Assembly (NCBI GenBank): GCA_947172415.1
Contig: OX359193.1
Span: 8,705,501 to 8,769,500 of the forward strand
Source: Chondrosia reniformis
Taxonomy: Eukaryota; Porifera; Demospongiae; Chondrillida; Chondrillidae
DNA: 64,000 bases
Direction: 5' to 3'
Positions 45,089-61,230 of this stretch are shown one piece after another. Every line of letters starts with the position of its first letter. Within the stretch, counting starts at the first letter, position 1. The position numbers and the translations under genes were made by a program. Below the pieces are notes generated by a model. That model made no database searches. It saw only the letters and a program-made list of their open reading frames with translations, and was not told the origin of the DNA.

Positions 45089-46113
45089 ATATATCGTGCG
45101 ATACTATTATGCAAATTATCGGCATACCAAGTTAAAATGTTTTGACATGAATGGGGCAACTAGAAACACGCAGGGACAGTCCAGAAAGCATCTGTCGGAA
45201 GGTCTTTATATAGAGGCAGGTAGCCATTATGCTATTACTGCAATTGAGATTGAGTGTGGCTGGTTATACCTGTTTACGTTCATATCGGAACACCTCTCGC
45301 TAAAATCGTTTCTACATGGGACCAGAAAAGTTGGTCTCCTCCGCCAATCAAGACACTTACAGGATTCTATCCAATTTTCCCAGTTTCTAGATGAACCTAG
45401 AATACTGGATATACCTTTAAAATGGCTTGGAACGATGCACTCATCCCGAATTAACTTGATATAATTTGACTACATTTTTCTCGCAAATGCCCTATTCTTA
45501 AGTATGGAATTGCGTCAACCACAATCGTTTCCTTTTGAAATTTTCTTGTTTAAATAGAAGCGCAAAACCTTATAAAGTAGGCCTACCTGGACACATCTCT
45601 ATGGTGGTTGCGGTTCCCATAGGGGTTGGTAGCGCTTAGACTCTGAAGCTGTCTCCTAATCGGTTGGTGCCATAGAGACGTGCTCACCAATAATCCGGAT
45701 TTCGGGGGGGTTCCACGTAATGTGGGATTGGCATCTGATATCTTAGGATTCATATGAGTCGGCCATATCGAGAAGAACTGGTTCTTCTCACGCAAGTGAC
45801 ACCCAAAGCTCAACTCGGCAGAGCGTTACCACCGATCCCGGCCTCTGAGCGTCGTGGATGGTAGCGTTCGGTATGGTCCAACGTTTTTCCTTTGGAGTTT
45901 CGTTGGCCGTCGATCGGCAAAATTTCACTTTAACGACATCCATATAATATATGTGGATAAATACTACTTCAACAACAATCAAGTACTACACAGTGCATAT
46001 CCATGTGTATAAGAAATCTTTCAAAGAGTTCTATTTTTTCAGAAATATATACAGTACCGCATTTTCATTCTTAGACCTACTCAAGGTCGGCCATTTATAG
46101 TATTACGCAATTA
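45089..46113. repeat. ~1,025-bp module, copy C
   Basis: Near-identical to copy B, sharing its GCGTCAAC variant, and followed by the same diverged junction monomer. Confidence 0.93.
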
Positions 46114-48833
46114 GGGTTAGTTAATGTATAGTGAGAGATAGGGCAAATTTCTGTAGAAATCAAAATTTCTAAAACAGTTTGTAAAAGTTTCATACAAGTC
46201 TGTGAATATAGACACCAAGTTAAAGCTTCATGTATATTTCCGAATTGGCAGAGTTACGACACTAATTGTACATTTGTTAAGTCAATGTATGGGGAGAGAT
46301 AGGGCAAATGTAAAGATTTATAAAAATTTTAAAAACTCATTGGACATGTTTCATACATGTCTGTGAATGCTGACACTAAGTATTAGCTTCACATCTTCCC
46401 ATTTAACAGAGTTATAGCACCAAATGTACATTACTGTACTGGTATACAAAGTTAATGTATGGTGAGATATAGGGTAAATGTAAAGATTTATAAAAATTTC
46501 AAAAACTCATTGGACATGTTTCATACATGTCTGTGAATGCTGACACCAAGTATTAGCTTCACATCTTCCCATTTACCAGAGTTATAGCACCAAATGTACA
46601 TTACTGTACTAGTATACAAAGTTAATGTATGGTGAGATATAGGGCAAATGTAAAGATTTATAAAAATTTCAAAAACTCATTGGACATGTTTCATACATGT
46701 CTGTGAATGCTGACACCAAGTATTAGCTTCACATCTTCCCATTTAACAGAGTTATAGCACCAAATGTACATTACTGTAGTAGTATACAAAGTTAATGTAT
46801 GGTGAGATATAGGGCAAATGTAAAGATTTATAAAAATTTCAAAAACTCATTGGACATGTTTCATACATGTCTGTGAATGCTGACACCAAATATTAACTTC
46901 ACATCTCCCCATTTACCAGTGTTATAGCCCCAAATGTACATAACTGTACTGGTATACAAAATTAATGTATGGTGAGATATAGGGCAAATGTAAAGATTTA
47001 TAAAAATTTCAAAAACTCATTGGACATGTTTCATACATGTCTGTGAATGCTGACACTAAGTATTAGCTTCACAACTTCCCATTTAACAGAGTTATAGCAC
47101 CAAATGTACATTACTGTACTGGTATACAAAGTTAATGTATGGTGAGATATAGGGCAAATGTAAAGATTTATAAAAATTTCAAAAACTCATTGGACATGTT
47201 TCATACATGTCTGTGAATGCTGACACCAAATATTAACTTCACATCTCCCCATTTACCAGTGTTATAGCCCCAAATGTACATTACTGTACTGGTATACAAA
47301 ATTAATGTATGGTGAGATATAGGGCAAATGTAAAGATTTATAAAAATTTCAAAAACTCATTGGACATGTTTCATACATGTCTGTGAATGGTGACACCGAA
47401 TATTAGCTTCACATCTCCCCATTTACCAGAGTTATAGCACCAAATGTACATTACTGTACTGGTATACAAAGTTAATGTATGGTGAGATATAGGGTAAATG
47501 TAAAGATTTATAAAAATTTCAAAAACTCATTGGACATGTTTCATACATGTCTGTGAATGCTGACACCAAGTATTAGCTTCACATCTTCCCATTTACCAGA
47601 GTTATAGCACCAAATGTACATTACAGTACTAGTATACAAAGTTAATGTATGGTGAGATATAGGGCAAATGTAAAGATTTATAAAAAATTCAAAAACTCAT
47701 TGGACATGTTTCATACATGTCTGTGAATGCTGACACCGAATATTAGCTTCACATCTCCCCATTTACCAGAGTTATAGCACCAAATGTACATTACTGTACT
47801 GGTATACAAAGTTAATGTATGGTGAGATATAGGGCAAATGTAAAGATTTATAAAAATTTCAAAAACTCATTGGACATGTTTCATACATGTCTGTGAATGC
47901 TGACACCAAGTATTAGCTTCACAACTTCCCATTTAACAGAGTTATAGCACCAAATGTACATTACTGTACTGGTATACAAAGTTAATGTATGGTGAGATAT
48001 AGGGCAAATGTAAAGATTTATAAAAATTTCAAAAACTCATTGGACATGTTTCATACATGTCTGTGAATGGTGACACCGAATATTAGCTTCACATCTCCCC
48101 ATTTACCAGAGTTATAGCACCAAATGTACATTACAGTACTGGTATACAAAGTTAATGTATGGTGAGATATAGGGCAAATGTAAAGATTTATAAAAATTTT
48201 AAAAACTCATTGGACATGTTTCATACATGTCTGTGAATGCTGACACCAAGTATTAGCTTCACATCTTCCATTTACCAGAGTTATAGCACCAAATGTACAT
48301 TACTGCACTAGTATACAAAGTTAATGTATGGTGAGATATAGGGCAAATGTAAAGATTTATAAAAATTTCAAAAACTCATTGGACATGTTTCATACATGTC
48401 TGTGAATGCTGACACCAAGTGTTAACTTCACATCTTCCCATTTACCAGAGTTATAGCACCAAATGTACATTACTGTACTAGTATACAAAGTTAATGTATG
48501 GTGAGATATAGGGCAAATGTAAAGATTTATAAAAATTTCAAAAACTCATTGGACATGTTTCATACATGTCTGTGAATGCTGACACCATATATTTGCTTCA
48601 CATCTTCCCATTTAACAGAGTTATAGCACCAAATGTACATTACTGTACTAGTATACAAAGTTAATGTATGGTGAGATATAGGGTAAATGTAAAGATTTAT
48701 AAAAATTTCAAAAACTCATTGGACATGTTTCATACATGTCTGTGAATGCTGACACCAAGTATTAGCTTCACATCTTCCCATTTACCAGAGTTATAGCACC
48801 AAAAGTACATTACAGTACTGGTATACAAAGTTA
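46114..48833. repeat. 170-bp satellite array 4, ~16 monomers
   Basis: 2,720 bp, sixteen units, with the same monomer and subtypes as the other arrays. Confidence 0.95.
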
Positions 48834-49861
48834 ATATATCGTGCGATACTATTATGCAAATTATCGGCATACCAAGTTAAAATGTTTTGACATGAATGGG
48901 GCAACTAGAAACACGCAGGGACAGTCCAGAAAGCATCTGTCGGAAGGTCTTTATATAGAGGCAGGTAGCCATTATGCTATTACTGCAATTGAGATTGAGT
49001 GTGGCTGGTTATACCTGTTTACGTTCATATCGGAACACCTCTCGCTAAAATCGTTTCTACATGGGACCAGAAAAGTTGGTCTCCTCCGCCAATCAAGACA
49101 CTTACAGGATTCTATCCAATTTTCCCAGTTTCTAGATGAACCTAGAATACTGGATATACCTTTAAAATGGCTTGGAACGATGCACTCATCCCGAATTAAC
49201 TTGATATAATTTGACTACATTTTTCTCGCAAATGCCCTATTCTTAAGTATGGAATTGCGCCAACCACAATCGTTTCCTTTTGAAATTTTCTTGTTTAAAT
49301 AGAAGTGCAAAACCTTATAAAGTAGGCCTACCTGGACACATCTCTATGGTGGTTGCGGTTCCCATAGGGGTTGGTAGCGCTTAGACTCTGAAGCTGTCTC
49401 CTAATCGGTTGGTGCCATAGAGACGTGCTCACCAATAATCCGGATTTCGGGGGGGGGGTTCCACGTAATGTGGGATTGGCATCTGATATCTTAGGATTCA
49501 TATGAGTCGGCCATATCGAGAAGAACTGGTTCTTCTCACGCAAGTGACACCCAAAGCTCAACTCGGCAGAGCGTTACCACCGATCCCGGCCTCTGAGCGT
49601 CGTGGATGGTAGCGTTCGGTATGGTCCAACGTTTTTCCTTTGGAGTTTCGTTGGCCGTCGATCGGCAAAATTTCACTTTAACGACATCCATATAATATAT
49701 GTGGATAAATACTACTTCAACAACAATCAAGTACTACACAGTGCATATCCATGTGTATAAGAAATCTTTCAAAGAGTTCTATTTTTTCAGAAATATATAC
49801 AGTACCGCATTTTCATTCTTAGACCTACTCAAGGTCGGCCATTTATAGTATTACGCAATTA
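48834..49861. repeat. ~1,025-bp module, copy D
   Basis: As the other copies, but the G run in the core is longer (nine or more G near 49450), which shifts the minus-strand ORF by one codon. AGAAGTGCAAAAC replaces AGAAGCGCAAAAC. Confidence 0.93.
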
Positions 49862-52750
49862 GGGTTAGTTAATGTATAGTGAGAGATAGGGCAAATTTCT
49901 GTAGAAATCAAAATTTCTAAAACAGTTTGTAAAAGTTTCATACAAGTCTGTGAATATAGACACCAAGTTAAAGCTTCATGTATATTTCCGAATTGGCAGA
50001 GTTACGACACTAATTGTACATTTGTTAAGTCAATGTATGGGGAGAGATAGGGCAAATGTAAAGATTTATAAAAATTTCAAAAACTCATTGGACATGCTTC
50101 ATACATGTCTGTGAATGCTGACACCAAATATTAGTCTCACATCTTCCCATTTAACAGAGTTATAGCACTAAATGTACATTACTGTACTGGTACACAAAGT
50201 TAATGTATGGTGAGATATAGGGCAAATGTAAAGATTTATAAAAAATTTCAAAAACTCATTGGACATGTTACATACATGTCTGTGAATGGTGACACCAAGT
50301 ATTAGCTTCACATCTTCCCATTTACCAGAGTTATAGCACCAAATGTACATTACTGTACTAGTATACAAAGTTAATGTATGGTGAGATATAGGGTAAATGT
50401 AAAGATTTATAAAAATTTCAAAAACTCATTGGACATGTTTCATACATGTCTGTGAATGCTGACACCAAGTATTAGCTTCACATTTTCCCATTTAACAGAG
50501 TTATAGCACCAAATGTACATTACAGTACTAGTATACAAAGTTAATGTATGGTGAGATATAGGGCAAATGTAAGGATTTATAAAAATTTTAAAAACTCATT
50601 GGACATGTTTCATACATGTCTGTGAATGCTGACACCAAGTATTAGCTTCACATCTTCCCATTTAACAGAGTTATAGCACCAAATGTACATTACTGTACTG
50701 GTATACAAAGTTAATGTATGGTGAGATATAGGGTAAATGTAAAGATTTATAAAAAATTCAACAACTCATTGGACATGTTTCATACATGTCTGTGAATGGT
50801 GACACCAAAAATTAGCTTCACATCTCCCCATTTACCAGAGTTATAGCACCAAATGTACATTACTGTTGTAGTATGCAAAATTTATGTATGGTGAGATATA
50901 GGGCAAATGTAAAGATTTATAAAAATTTCAAAAACTCATTGGACATGTTTCATACATGTCTGTGAATGCTGACACTAAGTATTAGCTTCACATCTTCCCA
51001 TTTAACAGAGTTATAGCACCAAATGTACATTACTGTACTGGTATACAAAGTTAATGTATAGTGAAATATAGGGCAAATGTAAAGATTTATAAAAAATTCA
51101 AAAACTCATTGGACATGTTTCATACATGTCTGTGAATGCTGACACCAAGTATTAGCTTCACATCTTCCCATTTAACAGAGTTATACCACCAAATGTACAT
51201 TACTGTATTGGTATACAAAGTTAATGTATGGTGAGATATAAAGCAAATGTAAAGATTTATAAAAAATTTAAAAAATCATTGGACATGTTTCATACATGTC
51301 TGTGAATGGTGACACCAAATACTAGCTTCACATCTTCCCATTTACCAGAGTTATAGCACCAAATGTACATTACTGTACTAGTATACAAAATTTATGTATA
51401 GTGAGATATAGGGCAAATGTAAAGATTTATAAAAATTTCAAAAACTCATTGGACATGTTTCATACATGTGTGTGAATGCTGACACCAAGTATTAGCTTCA
51501 CATCTCCCCATTTACCAGAGTTATAGCACCAAATGTACATTACTGTACTAGTATACAAAGTTAATGTATGGTGAGATATAGGGAAATGTAAAGATTTATA
51601 AAAATTTCAAAAACTCATTGGACATGTTTCATACATGTCTGTGAATGGTGACACCAAATATTAGCTTAACATCTCCCCATTTACCAGAGTTATAGCACCA
51701 AATGTACATTACTGTACTGGTATACAAAGTTAATGTATGGTGAGATATAGGGAAATGTAAAGATTTATAAAAAATTCAAAAACTCATTAGACATGTTTCA
51801 TACATGTCTGTGAATGCTGACACCAAGTATTAGCTTCACATCTTCCCATTTAACAGAGTTATAGCACCAAATGTACATTACTGTAGTAGTATACAAAGTT
51901 AATGTATGGTGAGATATAGGGCAAATGTAAAGATTTATAAAAATTTCAAAAACTCATTGGACATGTTTCATACATGTCTGTGAATGCTGACACCAAGTAT
52001 TAGCTTCACATCTTCCCATTTAACAGAGTTATAGCACCAAATGTACATTACTGTACTAGTATACAAAGTTAATGTATGGTGAGATATAGGGAAATGTAAA
52101 GATTTATAAAAATTTCAAAAACTCATTGGACATGTTTCATACATGTCTGTGAATGCTGACACCAAGTATTAGCTTCACATCTTCCCATTTACCAGAGTTA
52201 TAGCACCAAATGTACATTACTGTAGTAGTATAAAAAATTTATGTATGGTGAGATATAGGGCAAATGTAAAGATTTATAAAAATTTCAAAAACTCATTGGA
52301 CATGTTTCATACATGTCTGTGAATGCTGACACCAAGTATTAGCTTCACATCTTCCCATTTACCAGAGTTATAGCACCAAATGTACATTACTGTAGTAGTA
52401 TAAAAAATTTATGTATGGTGAGATATAGGGCAAATGTAAAGATTTATAAAAATTTCAAAAACTCATTGGACATGTTACATACATGTCTGTGAATGCTGAC
52501 ACCAAGTATTAGCTTCATATCTCCCCATTTACCAGAGTTATAGCACCAAATGTACATTACTGTAGTAGTATACAAAGTTAATGTATGGTGAGATATAGGG
52601 CAAATGTAAAGATTTATAAAAATTTCAAAAACTCATTGGACATGTTTCATACATGTCTGTGAATGGTGACACCAAATATTAGCTTCACATCTCCCCATTT
52701 AACAGAGTTATAGCACCAAATGTACATTACTGTACTGGTATACAAAGTTA
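49862..52750. repeat. 170-bp satellite array 5, ~17 monomers
   Basis: 2,889 bp, seventeen units. More sequence variation between monomers is visible here (GGGAAATG deletions, TTGTAGTATGCAAAA) than in array 3. Confidence 0.95.
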
Positions 52751-53776
52751 ATATATCGTGCGATAATATTATGCAAATTATCGGCATACCAAGTTAAAAT
52801 GTTTTGACATGAATGGGGCAACTAGAAACACGCAGGGACAGTCCAGAAAGCATCTGTCGGAAGGTCTTTATATAGAGGCAGGTAGCCATTATGCTATTAC
52901 TGCAATTGAGATTGAGTGTGGCTGGTTATACCTGTTTACGTTCATATCGGAACACCTCTCGCTAAAATCGTTTCTACATGGGACCAGAAAAGTTGGTCTC
53001 CTCCGCCAATCAAGACACTTACAGGATTCTATCCAATTTTCCCAGTTTCTAGATGAACCTAGAATACTGGATATACCTTTAAAATGGCTTGGAACGATGC
53101 ACTCATCCCGAATTAACTTGATATAATTTGACTACATTTTTCTCGCAAATGCCCTATTCTTAAGTATGGAATTGCGCCAACCACAATCGTTTCCTTTTGA
53201 AATTTTCTTGTTTAAATAGAAGCGCAAAACCTTATAAAGTAGGCCTATCTGGACACATCTCTATGGTGGTTGCGGTTCCCATAGGGGTTGGTAGCGCTTA
53301 GACTCTGAAGCTGTCTCCTAATCGGTTGGTGCCATAGAGACGTGCTCACCAATAATCCGGATTTCGGGGGGGGTTCCACGTAATGTGGGATTGGCATCTG
53401 ATATCTTAGGATTCATATGAGTCGGCCATATCGAGAAGAACTGGTTCTTCTCACGCAAGTGACACCCAAAGCTCAACTCGGCAGAGCGTTACCACCGATC
53501 CCGGCCTCTGAGCGTCGTGGATGGTAGCGTTCGGTATGGTCCAACTTTTTTCCTTTGGAGTTTCGTTGGCCGTCGATCAGCAAAATTTCACTTTAACGAC
53601 ATCCATATAATATATGTGGATAAATACTACTTCAACAACAATCAAGTACTACACAGTGCATATCCATGTGTATAAGAAATCTTTCAAAGAGTTCTATTTT
53701 TTCAGAAATATATACAGTACCGCATTTTCATTCTTAGACCTACTCAAGGTCGGCCATTTATAGTATTACGCAATTA
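52751..53776. repeat. ~1,025-bp module, copy E
   Basis: Differs by CGATAATATT for CGATACTATT, which puts a stop upstream of the 105-codon ORF, and by CAACTTTTTT for CAACGTTTTT and GATCAGCAAA for GATCGGCAAA. Otherwise nearly identical to copies A-D. Confidence 0.93.
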
Positions 53777-55255
53777 GGGTTAGTTAATGTATAGTGAGAG
53801 ATAGGGCAAATTTCTGTAGAAATCAAAATTTCTAAAACTGTTTGTAAAAGTTTCATACAAGTCTGTGAATATAGACACCAAGTTAAAGCTTCATGTATAT
53901 TTCCGAATTGGCAGAGTTACGACACTAATTGTACATTTGTTAAGTTAATGTATGGGGAGAGATAGGGCAAATGTAAAGATTTATAAAAATTTCAAAATCT
54001 CATTGGTCATGCTTCATACATGTCTGTGAATACTGACACCAAATATTAGCTTCACTTCTCCCCATTTAACAGAGTTATAGCACCAAATGTACATTACTGT
54101 AGTAGTATACAAAGTTAATGTATGGTGAGATATAGGGCAAATGTAAAGATTTATAAAAATTTTAAAAAACTCATTGGACATGTTTCATACATGTCTGTGA
54201 ATGCTGACACCAAGTATTAGCTTCACATCTTCCCATTTAACAGAGTTATAGCACCAAATGTACATTACTGTACTAGTATACAAAGTTAATGTATGGTGAG
54301 ATATAGGGCAAATGTAAAGATTTATAAAAATTTCAAAAATTCATTGGACATGTTTCATACATGTCTGTGAATGCTGACACCAAGTATTAGCTTCACATCT
54401 CCCCATTTACCAGAGTTATAGCACCAAATGTACATTACTGTATTAGTATACAAAGTTAATGTATGGTGAGATATAGGGCAAATGTAAAGATTTATAAAAA
54501 TTTCAAAAACTCATTGGACATGTTGCATGCATGTCTGTGAATGCTGACACCAAGTATTAGCTTCACTTCTCCCCATTTAACAGAGTTATAGCACCAAATG
54601 TACATTACTGTACTGGTATACAAAGTTAATATGTGATGAGATATAGGGCAAATGTAAAGATTTATAAAAATTTCAAAAACTCATTGGACATGTTTCATAC
54701 ATGTCTGTGAATGCTGACACCAAATATTAGCTTCTCATCTCCCCATTTACCAGAGTTATAGCACCAAATGTACATTACTGTAGTAGTATACAAAATTTAT
54801 GTATGGTGAGATATAGGGCAAATGTAAAGATTTATAAAAATTTTAAAAACTCATTGGACATGTTTCATACATGTCTGTGAATGCTGACACCAAATATTAA
54901 CTTCACATCTCCCCATTTACCAGAGTTATAGCACCAAATGTACATTACAGTACTGGTATACAAAGTTAATGTATGATGAGATATAGGGCAAATGTAAAGA
55001 TTTATAAAAATTTCAAAAACTCATTGGACATGTTTCATACATGTCTGTGAATGCTGACACCAAATATTAGCTTCACATCTCCCCATTTACCAGAGTTATA
55101 GCACCAAATGTACAATATTGTACTAATATACAAAGTTAATGTATGGTGATATATAGGGCAAATGTAAAGATTTATTAAAAGTTCAAAAAGACATCTGACA
55201 TGTTTCATACATGTCTGTGAATGCTTACACCAAATATTAGCTTCATATATTAGTG
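53777..55255. repeat. 170-bp satellite array 6, ~8.7 monomers, decaying at its right end
   Basis: Same monomer. The last copy (55140-55250) carries many substitutions and ends abruptly, marking the right edge of the regular satellite. Confidence 0.94.
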
Positions 55256-55279
55256 AATGTACTGTATTGTTAGAAAAAA

Positions 55280-56180
55280 TTGTGTAATACCATATATGAC
55301 CGACAGTTAGAAAGGTGAAAACAAAATTCGATACTATATCCGAAAATCTAGAATACTTTCTAAATTTTATTATACATTGGAAAATGCACTGTGTAGTAAT
55401 TGATTGTTATTGAAGCACTATCTATCCATATATAAGATGTGGATGTCGTTAAAGTGAAATTTCGTCAATCGGCAGCCAACGAAACTCCCAAGAAAAAAAG
55501 TTGGACCATACCATCCACGACGCTCAGAGGCCGGGATCGGTGGTAACGCTCTGCCGAGTTGAGCTTTGAGTGTCACTTGCGTGAGAAGAACCAGTTCTTC
55601 TCGATATGGCCGACTCATATGAATCCTAAGATATCAGATGCCAATCCCACATTACGTGGAACCCCCACGAAATCCGGATTATTGGTGAGCACGTCTCTAT
55701 GGCACCAACCGATTAGGAGACAGCTTCAGAGTCTAAGCGCTACCAACCTCTATGGGAACCGCAACCACCATAGAGATGTGTCCAGGTAGGCCTACTATAT
55801 AAGGTTTTTCGCTTCTATTTATATGAAGTTTTGTCCAAAGAAAACGGTAACCGTTGTGGTTGGGGCTTTTTTATTTATTTCTCGCTATTTCCAGATCAGT
55901 GAATTCTTCCAAGCAAATTTAGACATAGGCAGTATTTGTGGATCATATGAAAACTGGGAAAAGCGGAAAAAACCCTGTAAGTGTCTTGATGGGCCGAGGA
56001 GAACGACTTTTCTGATCCCAATTATTTTCGAGAAATCGTCAATTTATTCCACTCTAATTCCAGACCAGTGAATCGTTCCAAGCAATTTTACACGCATACG
56101 CAGTATTTCCAATACATCTTAAAGCTCTGGCAAATGGATAAAGTCTGCATGTGTCTTGGTGGAGGGAAGAGAGCGACTGT
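55280..56180 (-). repeat. Inverted, diverged module copy F with a conserved core
   Basis: Reads as the reverse complement of modules A-E. It starts with the terminal motif (TGTGTAATACCATATATGAC), then GTGCACTGTGTAGTAATTGA, then the core at 55510-55803, which is almost identical to the other copies. It continues as a weakly similar stretch (TCTATTTATATGAAGTTTTG..., ATCCTGTAAGTGTCTTGAT against ACCCTGTAAGTGTCTTGAT). A second partial copy of the weak part follows at about 56060-56180. Confidence 0.85.
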
Positions 56181-57110
56181 TCACGATACTGCAGAAAACT
56201 AGTGATAGTGCGAGGTCCGATATTTATCGCCTGTACTATATTAATGTCTATGATCGATATTTTAACTAGGCAGCCTGTACTCTAAGTCTAATTCCTAACT
56301 CAAGAGAGAATAATGTATGGATAAAATTCGCTAAATAATGTTTTTAAAGCAACTGTAGCTCCAAAAATGATTTATATATATATATATATTGTAGGATATA
56401 CTCTGTATATACGTACATACGTATACGTATACGGTGAGAGATAAGGCATATATGAATAAAATTAGAAATCGCAAAAATTCTTTGGAAATTTTTCACAGAC
56501 TTTAATGTACGTTGAGGGCTGTAAAAGTTAATTTATGGTGAGAGATAGGGCAAAATATTAGTATCCATAAAAATTTCAAAAACTGATTGGAAATGCTTTA
56601 TCTGTGAATGCTGACACCAAGTGTAAGCTGCATGTCTTTCCATTTAACGGAGTTACAACTCTCTATATAGCTAACTTGATTAAAGTAAGCTATTTTCTTA
56701 GACGCACAATTGCACAATACTGTAAATGGCCAACCGTTAGTGGTAGACAAGTATAGTATCGCACAATATAAATACTAAATAGATGTACATTTAGTACAGG
56801 AACTCTGTCAATTGGGGATATATGAAGCTTGGTGTCAGCAGTCAGAGACATGTATGAAACATTTCCAATACCTTTAAGTAATTTAATGTCTACTTAAACC
56901 TGCCCTACATACATATAAAATGGAGAGTGGGCAAATATTTTTCAACATCAAATTTATAAAATTCATTGTGGATGCCTGTGAATGCTGACAGCAAGTATTA
57001 GCTTCACATCTGTCTGTTGCAGCACTAAATACTGGTATACCAATTTAATGTATGACAGTTGAACATATCTCTATTTAGTGTTGTCTGATGGTTCCCAATT
57101 TAAGGTTGTA
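56181..57110. repeat. Degenerate remnants of satellite monomers in both orientations
   Basis: 56525-56660 is a diverged forward monomer (TTATGGTGAGAGATAGGGCA; CTGTGAATGCTGACACCAAG). 56815-56880 is an inverted piece (AAGCTTGGTGTCAGCAGTCA, CATGTATGAAACATTTCCAA). 56970-57060 is another forward piece. 56700-56760 carries terminal-repeat-like ACAATTGCACAATACTGTAA and AGTATCGCACAATAT. An (AT)n run lies near 56370-56388. No gene was seen. Confidence 0.75.
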
Positions 57111-57164
57111 GCAAATAATTAATACAATAAATAAGTAATGCTTGCAAGTTGGTGGTAGAAGTGA

Positions 57165-60356
<3,192 letters not shown>

Positions 60357-60613
60357 ATCCACCAGCAGCTCTTTGGGAAACTGGCTATGACGCGAGACTA
60401 TTAGGGAAACCCCCAATTGACCCACGTGGTAGAAATATAGGCGAAGATTAGGTAAGTGAAGAAATCGTCTTAATCTTCACGCTAACTATCGTTTGAATGT
60501 GAATTGATGACTTGTTTATAAGGCGAAAGAATTATTTTAGTATTTTAACTTGTTCTAATGTATGTGCTCTGTGAATTATCAATTTTTCTACTCATCTTTG
60601 TATCGGTCTAGAA
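60357..60613. promoter_or_regulatory. Bidirectional GFM1 / RPL35A intergenic region (257 bp)
   Basis: Separates the start codons of GFM1 (-) and RPL35A (+). A GATTAG|GTAAGT donor-like site near 60452 and the pyrimidine stretch before the RPL35A ATG allow a 5' UTR intron for RPL35A, common for ribosomal protein genes. No TATA box is evident. Confidence 0.45.
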
Positions 60614-61094
60614 ATGTCACAAGGCCCGACCCCAATAAGGTAAGACAACCTTGCTCAATCATCAATTGTGCTTAGTGCAGTTCGTCAGTGTGATTGTCCA
60701 ACGTGTTTAGGTTGTACACGAAGGGCATTGTCCTCGGATACAAGAGAGGACAACGGAAGCAGCGCCCGCATACATCGCTCGTTAAACTAGAAGGAGTTAG
60801 AGACAAGAGGGAGGCGGGGTTCTACTTGGGGAAGAGACTGGCATACGTTTACAGAGCTCACAAGTTGAATAAAGGTAAAGGAGACCGGAAACCCAGCAAG
60901 TACAGAGTCATTTGGGGACGTGTGACCAGACCGCATGGGAACAGCGGAGTAGTTAGAGCAAAGTTTAGCACAAATTTACCGCCAAAGACTTTTGGAGCGA
61001 CAGTTCGAGTGGTAAGTTCCTCTCCGTGATGCGTCGCGTTGCACTGTTGATTTGTTAATTTCCGTTGTAGATGCTCTATCCATCGCGAATTTGA
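60614..61094 (+). CDS. RPL35A: RPL35A: large-subunit ribosomal protein eL33
   Basis: Three exons, from ATG 60614 (MSQGPTPIR) to TGA 61092-61094. The main exon begins [20 protein letters not shown] and contains [44 protein letters not shown] and [18 protein letters not shown]. The last exon gives MLYPSRI, the conserved C-terminus of eL33. Length (about 125 residues) is slightly above the usual ~110 because of the N-terminal extension. A cytosolic 60S subunit protein. Confidence 0.97.
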
Positions 61095-61230
61095 AAGAAG
61101 ACATTTTGTTAACTACTTTCATTATTTGTGTACAAGTTATTTGAATGAGTCCTAAGTGTCTGGGTAAAGTAAAGTGCTGCATGCAGAAGTGGGTTTGGTT
61201 GCTAGGGGCTGATTTGGTTGCTAGGGCTGG

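Noticed and set aside
55530-55560. A tRNA gene or tRNA-derived SINE in the module core (GGTGGTAACGCTCTGCC).
   Set aside because: Only a D-arm/A-box-like stretch is present; no proper B box (GGTTCGANTCC) or full cloverleaf could be drawn, so no tRNA is called.
35866-57110. CRISPR-like regular spacing of repeats.
   Set aside because: The 170-bp units are contiguous with no unique spacers, in an animal-type gene context; this is satellite DNA.
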